Positions 20,468 to 32,174 of a stretch of 64,000 nt of DNA are shown one piece after another. The notes beneath the pieces were generated by a model. That model had not been told where the DNA came from and ran no database searches. It saw only the letters and a list, made by a program, of their open reading frames with translations. The stretch spans positions 1 to 64,000 of the forward strand of contig CAZKUA010000001.1 in the NCBI GenBank assembly GCA_964555845.1, written 5' to 3'. The translations under genes and the position numbers were made by a program. The number at the start of each line of letters is the position of its first letter. Position 1 is the first letter of the stretch. Source of the DNA: JALNXF01 sp964555845. Its GTDB lineage: Bacteria; Patescibacteriota; Gracilibacteria; BD1-5; UBA2023.

Positions 20468-22189
20468 ATGGATAAATGAGAAGTAGAATACGTTATATAT
20501 TGTAGAAAATCAACTGATGAAAGCTCTGATAACCAAAAACAATCAATCCCTGACCAAATAAAAACTTGTATTGATTATGCGAAAAGAGAATGATTAAAAA
20601 TAAAAGAAAAACCAAAAGATTTTTCTTTATTTGAAAATGAAAATGAATTAGAAAAAGAAAATAATGAAAGTGAGCTATTGAATAGAAAAATATTTTTAGA
20701 TACTAGAAATCTTTTTATTGTCAAAGAACAAGAAACTTGAAAAGTGCCTTGAAAAAGACTAAAATGGAATAATCTAATCAAAAAAATTAAAAAATGAGAG
20801 ATTAAATGATTACTTAGCTATTCACCTGATAGACAAGCAAGAAATATGCTTGAATGATGAGAACTTATAAATTGTGTAGATGAGGATTTAGTAACTCTTA
20901 AATATGCAAATTTTCACTTTGAGAACAATGCAAGTTGAAAAATGATGTTAGGTATATGGTTTGTTTTTTCAAAGCAGTATAGTGATAAATTAAGTGAAGA
21001 TGTAAGTAGATGAAATAAAAGCAAAGTTGAACAATGAAAAGCAATATGAAATTATAAGGCTTGATATTTTATCAATAATGAATGATTTCACGAGCCACAT
21101 CCTGAATATTTTTCTCTTATTAAAGAGGCTTTTAAAATGAAACTAGATTGAGAAAAAGAAAGTAAAATAAAAGATTACTTAAATGCTAATAGTTTTTGAA
21201 GAGAATTTAAAAAAGATTGAAGAAAATCAGAAATGTCAAAAACTCTATTAAATAAAATATTTAGAGATGAGTTTTACTATGGGATGTTTATAAATTGAGA
21301 TGCTATATCAAATTTAAGAGAAATGAACAAATATTATAAACCCATAATAACCGAAGAACAGTTTCAAATATTAAAAGATAGATATAATAATAATCCTGTT
21401 GTTAAAACAAAATCAGAAAACAAAGATATTTACGATGATATAAGGGTTTTTGATAATGATTTTATTATATGTGATAGTACCTCCTGACTTACCTTTTCTT
21501 TACCAAGCAAGAATCAAAGATTTGAGCCAAAAATAGAGGAAGCAAATAAAAAATGAATTAAATTAGAATTAAAAGATTTAGTAGAATCACATCAAATCAA
21601 ATATAGATGTTCAAAAAAGAAATCAGAATATTACTGATTAACTTTTACACAAGAAGATATTGATAAGGAAATAATCAAAGTTTTAAATAATTTTAATGTT
21701 TGAGAAAAAGATTTTAAAGAATATATCAATTTTACTAATACCAGACTTAAAGATATTATAATAACAACAAAAGAGAAACAGGCTTCTATAAATCTTGAAA
21801 TTTGAAGATTAAAAAATAAAAAAGAATGATATATTAAAAATAATATGAGTATTAAAAAAGATGAAGATGAAACTTTAATATATGAGAAATCAAAAAAAGA
21901 TTTTGATAAGAAAATAGAGTTTTTAAGAAAACAAGTTAAAGATTTGGATGATTGAGAGAGAAATGAAATAGTAGAATTGGAAGTATTCATTGATATGCTT
22001 AACAATGCAAAAAACTACTATAAAAAAGCCTCATATGTTCAAAAAAGAAAAATTGTTAAAATCTTGTTTTTGAACATAAAAATTAACACTAAAAAAGAGC
22101 TTGTTATTCAGATAAAACCCGAACTCCAAACTCTATTTAATTCTACTTGGTGGACCGAGCGGGATTTGAACCCGCGACCATCGCCTTAA
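20468..22189 (+). CDS. Large serine recombinase (integrase)
   Basis: 573 residues. The N-terminal resolvase domain has the catalytic serine in YVIYCRKSTDES near residue 14, later LLSYSPDRQARN and FSKQYSDKLSEDVSRG. A recombinase domain follows (KTLLNKIFRDEFYYGMF near 260), then a zinc-ribbon-like part weakened to one Cys pair region, then a coiled coil (about 430-530). The reading frame ends WWTERDLNPRPSP, reading through the tRNA-Lys 3' half before TAA in the anticodon loop. This overlap shows that the element is integrated at this tRNA. Serine recombinases of this type catalyse integration and excision. Confidence 0.92.
22148..22158 (+). repeat. Right attachment site, inside tRNA-Lys
   Basis: Second copy of TGGTGGACCGA, matching 7425-7435 base for base and in the same orientation. 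It restores the tRNA 3' end, as expected for the chromosomal side of an element integrated at a tRNA gene. Confidence 0.75.
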
Positions 22190-22223
22190 GAGGGCGCTGC
22201 TCTACCAACTGAGCTATCAATCC
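22148..22223 (-). tRNA. tRNA-Lys (anticodon CTT)
   Basis: 76 bases with encoded CCA. Acceptor stem GGATTGA/TCGGTCC, D-arm AGCTCAGTTGGTAGAGC, anticodon loop CTCTTAA giving CTT, T-arm GCGGGTTCAAATCCCGC. Pair 27-43 is a G-A mismatch. The 3' end is the insertion site of the element on its left, and the last 42 bases also encode the end of the recombinase on the other strand. Confidence 0.95.
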
Positions 22224-22344
22224 ATGGGAATTTTTGGTTGCTATTTTTTATAGCAGTGAGAGTTTATTTAATTTTTTTTAAAAATCAATTTTATATTAGA
22301 AGATTTTTTCATATAATAAAAATATTAGTATTAAATAACCACTT

Positions 22345-23199
22345 ATGAATAAGAAAATTTATATTAGTTTATTGCTATTTATTGCCATAATTGCGGGATA
22401 TTTTTATTTTAAAACAAAGATGACCTTCGCTTTTTTAAATCCAATTTATCTAGATAAGACAATGATTGTAGTTTCTGTAATTTTAGTTACTTATATAGTA
22501 ACTAAAATTATTGATATATTTTTAAGAAAATTTCTACTTAAAACATTTAACAATGCGAATTTTACTAAAAGAGTTTTTCCTGTTTTTCACAAAATTCTAA
22601 ATATTTTAATTTGGATTATTTGAATTTTAGTTTGACTTTGATTTCTTGGGTATAATCCAATTGCAATAGTGACTTGAGCTTGAGTTTGATGAGTATTAAT
22701 CGCTATTGCAGGTAAGGAAACTATTTCAAATTTCGTCGGAAGTATAATTTTGGTTTTTAATAAAAATTTCAAAATTGGAGACAGAATTAGAATTATTATG
22801 AAAAAAACTTATGAGTGAACTGTTGAGGAAATTACGCTTAGCTATACCAAACTTATAGATTCTTCTGGAAATGTAATCTATATTCCAAATAAAAATATAC
22901 TGCTTGAAACTATAGAAAATCTTTCTCAATCAAAATTTAATAAAATTGAAATAAATCTGAGCTTACCGCTTGTTAATGAGAAAACTAAAATAGATAATTT
23001 CATAGAAAAACTAGAAAAAAACCTTAAGAAAAATAAATTAATCAGTAGTTTTAATATAAATTTTTCAATTGAAATTACTTGATTTTTGATTTGATTTGAG
23101 ATTTTTGCAGACTCTAAAGACAATAAATTGAAAAATGAGATAATTCTTGAAATCAAAAATGAGCTAGAAAAACAAAAATTAATTTCATCACAGAATTAA
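22345..23199 (+). CDS. mscS: MscS-family mechanosensitive channel
   Basis: 284 residues, near the E. coli MscS length. Three membrane helices (about 5-22, 38-60, 80-105), a Gly/Ala-rich pore helix (AIVTGAGVGGVLIAIAGKE, near 110-128), then the beta domain with NKNFKIGDRIRI and a short C-terminal domain. It opens on membrane tension to release solutes. First gene to the right of the tRNA; it seems to be chromosomal and monocistronic. Confidence 0.9.
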
Positions 23200-23213
23200 A
23201 TTTGCAAAGATTT

Positions 23214-24098
23214 TTAATTTTTTTGCAATTTTTCTATTGATTTTATCATATATTCTACCTCTTTTTGCGAAATTGGGATTGCAAAACCAAGTCAATTAGC
23301 TCCGGCTGCAATTGCTGTATTTATTCAAATAACTTCACCCGCTAAATTTACAAGAGGTCATCCACTATTTCCAGGATTTATAGCTGCATCAATTTGGATT
23401 AATCCTGATAATTGCTCGGAATTTCATCACATTTGATCTCATGCTTGTATAGTTCTACCAAGCCCTGATACCATTCCAAATGTTGTAGTATTTTGGAATT
23501 CAGCGAGCGCATTTCAAATAGCAATTATAAAATCTCAAACTTCAATAGATTTTGTATCATTAATAAGCGAGACTGGATTATCTATTATTACTTCTTTAGA
23601 GCCTTTATATGCCTTTAGGATAGCCAAGTCATTGCTTGGATCTAGGGCTACTATCCTTCATTCAAACTCCGTATTATTTGAAGTAATTATCGTATAACTA
23701 GCATTTGGATCGGATACTACGTGTTTATTTGTAAGAATAAGTCAATTTTTTGTTACAAAAAAACCACTTCATCATCCAACTTTTTGCTTCACAGTTCCAG
23801 ATGGCTCGTAAAAAAATCAATATGGGTCAGATCTATAAGTTTGTACATCTTTAGATATTACAATATTTACTACAGATGGATTTAATTTTTTTACAATTTC
23901 TTTTACATTTCCTTGTAAATCAGATAAATTTACAATTTTTTTTGGCTCATTATTTTGTAAATTTTGAGGACTTACAATATCTACAGTTTTTTGACTAGTT
24001 TTTTCATTTAAATAATTAAAAACCAAAAAGCTTCAAAAAATAGAAACCAAAAATGAAAACAACACAGTCAAAACAAAAAAATTTTTATTAGTATTCAT
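23214..24098 (-). CDS. HtrA/DegP-type serine protease without PDZ
   Basis: 294 residues. A signal anchor (VLTVLFSFLVSIFGSFLVF, about 8-28), a linker, then a trypsin-like domain with the triad His (LTNKHVV, near 124), Asp (SNDLAILK, near 156) and Ser (NPGNSGGPL, near 240). The protein stops soon after the protease domain, so it lacks the C-terminal PDZ of typical DegP. It would act outside the membrane on misfolded proteins. Convergent with mscS: the stops are 14 bases apart. Confidence 0.9.
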
Positions 24099-24125
24099 AA
24101 AAAAATAAGGTTAATTATAAATAAT

Positions 24126-24157
24126 AGATTTCTCGACAAGCTCGAAATGACAGGCAG
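24126..24157. repeat. Palindromic repeat fragment
   Basis: GATTTCTCGACAAGCTCGAAATGACAG, half of the dispersed palindromic repeat family listed further right. It sits between two minus-strand genes. Confidence 0.6.
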
Positions 24158-24166
24158 AGGAGTTTT

Positions 24167-24979
24167 CTATTCTTCAATAATTCTAATTTTCTCAATTAAT
24201 TTACATTTTTTATCTTCAATTTCAACATAAACTCAATTAAGGCATCCAGCTCATAAGTCTTGTTCTGGTCTTGCACTGAAAATATTTAATCAAGAAATAA
24301 ATCTAGGAAGTCTCGTCTCAAAAGTCTGGCCAAGTGAGCTATGAAGCGGTCCAACCATTCAAATGTCAGATATCATTCAGGTTCAAGATTTTAAAATATG
24401 TTCATCGTTTGTCTGGACGTGTGTATGAGTACCGTAAATAAATGACACTCTAGAGCTTAAAAACTCAGACATCGCGTAAATCTCAGCTGTTGTTTCTCTG
24501 TGATAATCCACGATAATTGCATCAAAATCCATCTTTTTAGATTTAAAATCTTCTAACATTTCATCAATTTTTATAAATGGATTAGAGGATTGTGCTCATA
24601 TAAAAGCATTCCCTAAAAGATTTATTACAAGAAGGCGTTGTCAGTTTTTCTCAATTATTTTAAATCCAGAACCAGGAACTTTGTAAAATCTTGACTCATA
24701 GAAATTAGCCGGAACTATTTGGATAGATTCAGGATTTATAAGATAATCATTAATTTCTTTTAAATGATTAAAAACATGATCTCCGGCTGTCAGACAATCA
24801 AATCAAAGCTCTTTCATTTCTAGAATATGTTTAAGATTTGGTCACTTTCCACTTGTCATATTCTCACTATTCCCTATCAAAAAATCTGGGCCATATTTTT
24901 CCTTTAAGCTCGGCAAGAACTTCTTAACAAGTCGTCTTCCATTTCTTCAATATATGTCTCAAAAAATTAATAATTTCAT
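24167..24979 (-). CDS. YmdB-like metallophosphoesterase
   Basis: 270 residues, the family's length. Metal-binding motifs run in the YmdB order: LIFGDIYGRNGR near residue 4, GNSEN near 38, TAGDHVFNH near 67, VDYHRETT near 155 and YGTHTHVQT near 183. Members hydrolyse cyclic nucleotides or related phosphodiesters. Position 67 has Asp where most have Asn (GNH), a possible metal-ligand change. The next gene, adk, is on the same strand 49 bases away. Confidence 0.88.
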
Positions 24980-25028
24980 AAAATTGAGTGTTTTAATAAT
25001 AGGTAGTAGATTGTATTATATAAAATTT

Positions 25029-25652
25029 TTATTTTTTTCAATCTAAAATTTTTCTAATTTCCTCAAAAACCTCATCTATACTTTTTGATGCATCTATTTT
25101 ATAGACTTTTCTTCACTCTTGAGCCCAGAGAGCGAGAAGTGGTAGAGTATTTTGATAGAAAATATCAACACGTTTTGATACAGCTTCGGGAGTATCATCA
25201 GATCTTGTAATTAATTTATTTCAAGTTTTTGGATTAATATCTCATGTAAAATCAGAACTAAAACTCTCTCAAGTAATTGGATCAATTCTTCTTCCGGCAA
25301 GCCTTGCAATCGCATCAGACTTTTGTAAATCGAGAAAAATAACAATATAATCTTTTATAATTTCATCAAATAAATCTTTCTGCTCAATATTTCTAGGAAT
25401 TCCGTCAAACAAAATATTAACTCACCTATGAGTTTCCTTATAATGAGACAATATTTTTGCTATCATATCTTGCGGAACCAATTTTCACAAATTTATATGT
25501 TCGCGAACATCCTGAGATAATTCATGACCAATCTCACAAAAATTACGAAGTTTTTGTCACATTTCAAAGAAACTATAAGAAAAATTGTCCACAATTTTTC
25601 TAGCCTGCGTTCATTTTCCACTTCACTGAATTCCAACTAGTATTATATCCAT
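25029..25652 (-). CDS. adk: Adenylate kinase
   Basis: 207 residues. P-loop IQGSGKGTQ near residue 9 (first of its glycines from TGA), NMP-binding stretch EMGQKLRNF, core FDGIPRN near 85, and a LID region GRRIDPITGESF with DDTPEAVSKR. The LID has no zinc Cys set. It interconverts AMP, ATP and ADP. Confidence 0.93.
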
Positions 25653-25672
25653 AGATTTATTTTATTTTAAAT

Positions 25673-25691
25673 TGGTTCGGGATGAGGGATT
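25673..25691 (+). repeat. Copy of the tRNA-Gln 3' end
   Basis: TGGTTCGGGATGAGGGATT at 25673-25691 equals the 3' end of the tRNA-Gln gene at 25725-25743, 52 bases away and in the same orientation. Such a duplicate is what an excised or decayed tRNA-targeted element leaves behind. The alternative is a partial tRNA duplication. Confidence 0.75.
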
Positions 25692-25724
25692 TACCCAAGT
25701 GCATAAACCTCGAATCCTTAATTT

Positions 25725-25798
25725 TGGTTCGGGATGAGGGATTCGAACCCCCGATAGCGGATTCAGAGTCCACGGCCTTACCGCTTGGCTAATCCCGA
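25725..25798 (-). tRNA. tRNA-Gln (anticodon CTG)
   Basis: 74 bases with encoded CCA. Acceptor TCGGGAT/ATCCCGA, D-arm with CCAAGCGGTAAGG, anticodon loop CTCTGAA giving CTG, T-arm GGGGGTTCGAATCCC. Reads CAG codons. Confidence 0.93.
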
Positions 25799-25905
25799 GT
25801 AAAAATGTGCTCTCATAATATGAAATTATACAAAATTGCAAATTTCATTTTGACTTTTAAATAAGTTTGATACAATAGTTAAAATAAAAAATTAATTTGA
25901 TTTCT

Positions 25906-26175
25906 ATGATTTTTGTAAAAATATTTTATGGGATTCTGCTATTTGCAACTGGTTTGGTTATTATAAAATACAGGAAAATAGTATATGAATGGACTGGAAA
26001 ATTTGCTTGGGCAGAGAGATATTTATGAAGCGGAGGAACAGTTATTGTTCTTACTTTAATCGGACTTTTACTAATGTTTCTCGGGGTTACATTCCCATTT
26101 TGAATGTATGAAACACTGACAAAACCTACTAATATTGAGCAAACGAATAACTCAGAAATTCCAAGACAAAATTAA
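25906..26175 (+). CDS. Small two-helix membrane protein
   Basis: 89 residues with two membrane helices (about 2-20 and 45-66) and a hydrophilic tail. No family recognised. It is followed by a palindromic repeat and then by the C-terminal processing protease gene, so co-transcription is possible. Confidence 0.7.
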
Positions 26176-26188
26176 TTTAATACAATGT

Positions 26189-26218
26189 AGATTCCCACCT
26201 TCGTGGGAATGACAGAGT
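26189..26218. repeat. Hairpin repeat, ATTCCCAC type
   Basis: ATTCCCACCTTCGTGGGAATGACAG: a tight stem ATTCCCAC/GTGGGAAT with a four-base loop, followed by the GACAG end shared by the dispersed repeats at 27853 and 37231. Confidence 0.7.
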
Positions 26219-26254
26219 AGATATAACATTTTATTTATTTAAAATAACTAAATT

Positions 26255-27829
26255 ATGAAAACATTTAAAAAAATTGCCATATCTTTATTTACAGCCATTA
26301 TCTTGGTGGTAAATATAAATTTATTAGAAGCAAAAAAAATAGATAATTATTTGGATAAAAGCAATTATAGTGAAGCTCAATTACAAAATACTCTGACTGT
26401 AAAGGGATTATTTATACTTTATTATAATATAATTTGAGATGGAATTCCAGAAACTTACAAATTTATAGAATTAAAATATAAAAATATAGACAAAAGCTCA
26501 TTAATTTATGATGCACTACAAAAATGAGTTTATCTTGATTTAATCAAGAATAAAGAAGGTGATTTATGACTTAATAAAAGGGCTACAGAAGAATTTTTTA
26601 ATAAAATGATATGAAAGAATTTCTGACAAGAATTTGAAGCTGATTCAAAAAAAGAATTAACACTTGAGAAGTTCATAAATGTAATGCAAGAAATTAGAGA
26701 TTTAACAGAAAAAGAAAATGAAGAGGCTATTAAAGAAGTTGAGAGTAAGTCTTTATCAATACAAAATACCTCAAGTTTCCCTATTTTAAATGATGTATAT
26801 GTTAAATTAAAATTAAATCACTATGATAGTGATAATTTCACAGACAATGAGTTAATAAGATGAGCAATAAAATGAATGGCGGACTCGACCTGAGACAAAT
26901 ACACAACTTATTTCCCACCTACAGAAGCTAAAAATTTTTCAGATGAACTAAATTGAAGCTTTGAATGAATATGAATTCAAGTTGAAATGGAAACAGCTTG
27001 AGTACTTAATATTATCGCTCCATTACCAGAAACTCCAGCAGAGAAAGCTTGACTTAAGGCTTGAGATAGAATTATAAAAATAGATACACTAGAAATAACT
27101 GATAAAATAAATCTACAAGATGCTATAAATAAAATTAAATGACCAAGTTGAACAGATGTTACCCTTACTATTCTAAGAGATTCTAGAACACTAGAAATAA
27201 AAGTAACAAGAAGTAAAATAGTTGTAAACTATGTGCAATACAAGAGATTTGATAATTGAGATAATTATATTCGTATAACTATTTTTGGAGCTGGAGTTTA
27301 TAGTTCATTTAAAAAAGCAGTTGATGATATTGCAAAAAATAATCCAAATGGAAAAACTATAATAGATCTTAGAAATAATCCAGGGTGAAGTCTTGATGAA
27401 GTATCTAGTATGCTTAATTTCTTCGTACCAAAAGATAAAAGTACCGTAAATATAAAATACAAAAAATATTCAACAGATCTGTATTCGCTTGGTTCTACAT
27501 ATAATTTCTTAGATAAAAATGTGGTAATTTTAATAAATAAATGAAGTGCTTCAGCATCAGAAATAATGGCAGTTACAATTAAGGATTATTTAAATAAAGT
27601 AAAAATAATTTGAGAAAAATCTTATGGGAAATGATCTGTTCAATCTCTTGATGATTATGTGGATTGATCTAGTTTTAAATATACAATTGCAAAATGGTTT
27701 AGCTGAAAAACAAAAACTGGAATAGATTGAGTATGAATTAGTCCGGATATTGAGATAAAACTTGATGAGACACAATTTAAATACTGAAATGATAATCAAT
27801 TAGATTACGCTAAAAATTATAGATTTTAA
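26255..27829 (+). CDS. ctpA: C-terminal processing peptidase (S41) with PDZ domain
   Basis: 524 residues. Signal peptide (about 1-26), a helical N-terminal part, a PDZ domain near 225-320 (GIGIQVEMETAG, PAEKAGLKAGDRI), then the S41 protease core with catalytic Ser in NKGSASASEIMA near 430 and Lys in GEKSYGKGSVQ near 457. It degrades or trims secreted proteins at their C-termini. About 100 residues longer than the average CtpA because of the N-terminal helical part. Confidence 0.92.
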
Positions 27830-27852
27830 TAGTAGAAATTAGCTTATTTAAG

Positions 27853-27880
27853 AGATTCCCGCCTTCGCGGGAATGACAGA
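27853..27880. repeat. Hairpin repeat, ATTCCCGC type
   Basis: GATTCCCGCCTTCGCGGGAATGACAG: stem ATTCCCGC/GCGGGAAT with compensating changes against the copy at 26189, so the hairpin itself is conserved. It may act as a terminator or mRNA end between ctpA and topA. Confidence 0.7.
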
Positions 27881-27960
27881 GAGTGGATACTCAAAATAAA
27901 AAACTTTTGACAAGAGTAATTTATTTTATAAAGTCTTAAAAATATCTTATAAAAAATAAA

Positions 27961-30159
27961 ATGAAAAATTTAGTAATAGTAGAGTCTCCAGCAAAATGAA
28001 AAACCATAGAAAAATTTCTATGAAAAGACTTTGTAGTAAAGGCATCATTTGGGCATATTAGAGATTTACCAAAAAAAGAACTTGGAATTGATATAGAAAA
28101 TAATTTCAAGCCAACTTATGTCATAAGTGATGATAAGAAAAAAAATGTTAATGAGCTAAAAAAACTAGTAAAAGAATCAGAAAAAGTATGGATAGCAACG
28201 GATGAGGACCGCGAATGAGAAGCAATCGGTTGGCATCTTTGTGAGGCGCTTGGACTTGACTCTAAGACTGTAAATAGAATAGTTTTTCACGAAATTACAA
28301 AAACTGCAATTGATGAAGCTATAAAAAATCCGCGTCATATTGATATTAATTTAGTAAATGCTCAACAATCTCGTAGATTACTTGATAGACTTGTATGATT
28401 TAAGGTAAGTCCAGTTTTATGGAAAAAAATCAGAAAATGATTATCAGCCTGAAGAGTGCAATCAGTTGCTGTAAGATTGGTGGTTGAAAGAGAAAGAGAA
28501 ATACAAAATTTTAAACCGGAAGAAAGCTGGAAATTAAAAGTAAAACTAACCGCAAAATGAATTAATTTTGTAGCTGAACTATTTAAGATTTCAGAGAAAA
28601 GTAAAAAGATAAAAGACCGCGACGATATAATTAAGATTATATCTACACTTTGAATAGACATAAATAAATTAGAAGAAAAGAAGGATAAAAAATGAAATTT
28701 TTATTTTGAAATTCCACTACAATCTGATTTTGAGGTTATTTCTCAAGACAAAAAAGATTCGCAAAGAAGCCCAGGAGCTCCATTTACAACTTCAACTCTA
28801 CAACAAGAAGCTTCAAGAAAATTATGATTTTCTGTAGCTCAAACAATGAGTGTTGCTCAAAATCTTTATCAGAATTGATTTATTACTTATATGAGAACTG
28901 ATAGTGTGAATTTGTCAGACCTCGCGATTCAAGCAAGCAAGAAATTTATAGAGGAAAATTTCTGAAAAGAATATGCGCTTGCCTCTGGTAGAAAATTTAA
29001 AAATAAACAAGCGAACGCTCAAGAGGCACATGAGGCGATTAGACCGAGTTACATCGAAAAAACTCCAGAAAATGTATGATTAGATTGAAATGATATAAGA
29101 CTTTATAAATTAATCTGGGAGCGCACAATTGCATCTCAGATGAAGGAAGCTCTAATTGAGACTACGACTTATATTTTCTCGCCAGATATAGCATCTAATC
29201 AAGAATGGATTACAAAATGAGAAGTAATAAAATTTCCTGGTTTTATGAAATTATATATTGAATGAACTGATGACGAAACTGAAGAAAGTGAAACAATGAA
29301 TTTACCTATTTTAAAAGTTTGAGAAAAAGCAGAATCATCTCATCTTGTTGCCAATCAAGTATTTACTAGACCACCATCAAGATATACAGAAGCAGCTCTA
29401 GTTAAAAAATTGGAGAGTGAGTGAATATGAAGACCATCAACTTATGCTCCGACTATTTCGACGATTGTAGATAGATGATATGTTGAAAAAATTGAGAAAA
29501 AACTTGCTCCAACAGAAATTGCATTTATTGTAAATGACTTTTTGATGGAATATTTTAAGAAAATGATGGATTATAAGTTTACAGCAAAAATTGAGGAAGA
29601 ATTGGATACTATAGCGACCTGATGAATAGAATGGATAAAAATGCTTGAGTTATTTTATACAGATTTTAAAAAAGATTTATTAAATTCTGATGAAAATGCA
29701 GAAAAAGTAAGAGAATTAACCTGAAAAAAATGTCCTGAATGTAAGGAATGAGATTTACTTTTTAAATATTCAAAAAATTGAAAATTTATAGGATGTTCCA
29801 GATATCCAGAATGTAAATATTTAGAAAATATTACTGATCCACAAAAGGAAGAAATGCTTGGAAGTCTAAAAGAAAAATATGAGTGAAAACCGTGTGAAGC
29901 CGGATGAACAATTGTTGTTAAAACCTGAAGATTTTGACCATTTCTAGCAAGTTCTCTTTATCCAGAAGTGAAATGGATTGGTAAAATTCCAAATGAAAAA
30001 AATATTGAATTAGAGGAGAAATTCTGATGAGATATTTGTGAAAAATGTGGAACTGGAATTATGCATGTAAAATCATCAAGAAGATGACCATTTCTGGCAT
30101 GTTCTGCCTACCCAGAATGCAAAAATGCAAAGAACTTACCAAAAGAAAAAGAAGTCTAG
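27961..30159 (+). CDS. topA: DNA topoisomerase I
   Basis: 732 residues. Toprim domain with VIVESPAKGKTIEKFLG at the start and ATDEDREGEAIG near 82, three of these glycines from TGA. The catalytic Tyr lies in FITYMRTDSVNLS near 305. Two C-terminal zinc-ribbon modules follow (CPECKEGDLL near 585 and CEKCGTG near 690), with CSRYPECKY and CSAYPECKN. It relaxes negative supercoils. Confidence 0.96.
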
Positions 30160-30161
30160 TG

Positions 30162-30219
30162 CCTGTCATTTCGAGCATAGTATACCCGCTTCTGTCATTT
30201 CGAGCTCGTCGAGAAATCC
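30162..30219. repeat. Paired palindromic repeat fragments
   Basis: Two GTCATTTCGAG starts in tandem (30166 and 30194) followed by CTCGTCGAGAAATCC. Same family as the longer elements near 39.8, 42.1, 43.3 and 47.1 kb. Confidence 0.65.
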
Positions 30220-30246
30220 ATTTACTTATAAAATACTAATTTTTAT

Positions 30247-31008
30247 ATGAAAGAATATAGTTTTATTATATGAGATAACAGATATACAGTCAAAGATGAG
30301 GATGAATTGGCTCTAATTTTTGAGCTACTTTCTTGAAATGATGAAATATCTGGAATGACTCACTGGAATGTAATAATGGAACTTGATGAGAACTTGTTAA
30401 ATATTATAAAAACTTATAAATGACTGATAAAATCTCTCAAATTATTAAATGAGAGAAATTCATTTTTATTGCTTGTAAATATATGAGATTCTCTAATTAA
30501 AATAATACAAAATTCAGAACAATTATGAGAAATATTAGCTCGTATTTCAGAAGAAGAAAATAAAATTAGAATTATAAAACAATTAAGACAAACTTGATTA
30601 AAAAAATTAATTCTAGAGCCTAGAGATTTATCAAATGTATTAGAATGGCTATATGGTGCATCAGAAATTGAATTACTAAATATAACATGTTTTGATCATG
30701 TAAAAAACTTCTTCAATTATCCAAAAGAAATTTATGATGTGCTTCATTATTTGAACAATGAAAATAAGGATATTTTAATAAATTCTATTTGATTAAAAAC
30801 AATTTTAGAAAAAATCAAAAATCGGAAAGATTTGCTTCTAATTCTAAAATGAGTATCAATGGATAAAGCAGCTGAACTGTTATCTTTTTTTTCAAAACAA
30901 GAAATAAAAGATTTATTTACAAATAATAATGAGTTTGTTTATTTTCTGTCAAAATTATCAGATAGAAAAGAAGACTTATTCTTAAGATATTTATGAATTA
31001 AAAAATAA
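30247..31008 (+). CDS. Helical protein of unknown function
   Basis: 253 residues, no family recognised. Almost all helix, rich in Leu, Ile, Lys and Glu, no signal peptide. It has repeated Leu/Asn patterns (VLEWLYGASEIELLN, DVLHYLNNENKDILIN) that could form a helical repeat. It is 29 bases before the amidohydrolase gene on the same strand and probably shares its transcript. Confidence 0.65.
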
Positions 31009-31037
31009 AAAAATATAATTTATAATTTCATAATTTT

Positions 31038-32132
31038 ATGCCAACTAAATTAATAACAGAAAATAAAATAAGTATAGAACTAAAAAGACTCGAAAAAAAA
31101 GAGGGATTTCTTAGTAAAACAGAAGATCTAGAGAAAATAAAATGATGTAAACATAAAATGATTGATTCTCATGTTCATATTATAAATTTTATGCAAGAAA
31201 CAGAATGACTTGAGAAATTATTGTATTATATGAATAAGACAAATATAAAATCAAGCGTGGTTTTTTGAATGCCTGTGAAAAAAAATTGGTGAGAACACGA
31301 GAAAAAACAACCTGAATATTATCTTGATGATGATAATGAATGTTATTATTACTCATTTACAGATGGAATAGTGGCAGAAGAATACAATAAATTATCTCAA
31401 AAAAATAAAGAAAGGTTTTATCCTCTAATTTGTTGATTTAATCCTATGGATATTAACGCAATTAAACATATAGAAAATATGTTTAAATTCTATCCATGAG
31501 TATTTTGCGGAATTTGAGAAATATTACTTCGTCATGATGATCTTACATTTCTAACTCAATGAGAAGCTCCTAGACTTAGCAATAAAGCCATCTTCCCTAT
31601 TTTAGAATTTGCAACAGAATATGATTTACCAGTTTTAATTCATAATAATATTTCAGCTCCATGAGTATCAGATCATCCAAAATATCTAAATGAACTTGAA
31701 TCAATACTTAGAGAATTTCCAAAAACAAAAATAATTTTCGCTCATTGTGGGGTTTCTCGTAGAGTATATGCCCCATATTATGCGAAAATGATAAAAAGAT
31801 TATTGGATGAATATCCATCTCTTTATATGGATTATTCGTGGGCAGTATTTGAAGAAGTAATAGCAAAAGATGAAAAATCATTGGAAGAATGGGCTCTATT
31901 GTCAGAAGAATTTTCAGATAGAATTCTTATTTGATCTGATATTTTAGGGAAAGATTTTCACAGGATTTGATTCATTAATCATAAATTCAATAAATTACTT
32001 GCAAAATTATCAAAAAAGGCTATAAAAAACATTACAATAAATAACGCAGAGTTTCTTTTTGGATGAAGAAAATGAAGAGTTGAAAATAATGAGAGAAGAA
32101 AATATCCAAGATTAGAAGATATTATTATTTAA
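31038..32132 (+). CDS. Amidohydrolase-2-family TIM-barrel hydrolase
   Basis: 364 residues. Metal-site motifs of the amidohydrolase_2 family are in order: MIDSHVHI near 42, VLIHNN near 200, IFAHCGVSRR near 235 and LIGSDI near 297. The family includes decarboxylases and hydrolases of small aromatic or lactone substrates. Substrate unknown. Followed 42 bases later by a GGDEF gene on the same strand. Confidence 0.8.
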
Positions 32133-32174
32133 TAAATAATAAATTATGCAACTAATTTTAACAAATAAAGAAAT

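Larger units (their letters stand above)
7425..22158. mobile_element. Integrative element inserted at tRNA-Lys
   Basis: The sequence TGGTGGACCGA, the reverse complement of the tRNA-Lys 3' end including CCA, occurs at 7425-7435 and again at 22148-22158 in the same orientation. The second copy is inside the intact tRNA gene. Between them lie a serine recombinase whose 3' end runs into the tRNA, a VirB4/TraC-like ATPase, a replication-relaxation-like protein, a strong palindrome and a divergent block of envelope genes. I saw none of the palindromic repeats that are common from 24 to 48.6 kb. This is the normal layout of an element integrated into a tRNA 3' end. The length would be about 14.7 kb. 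I see no full mating-pore set, so it may be mobilisable rather than self-transmissible. Confidence 0.8.

Noticed and set aside
21631..22005. 124-codon open frame antisense to the serine recombinase
   Set aside because: It mirrors the recombinase coiled coil; composition is typical of an antisense shadow.
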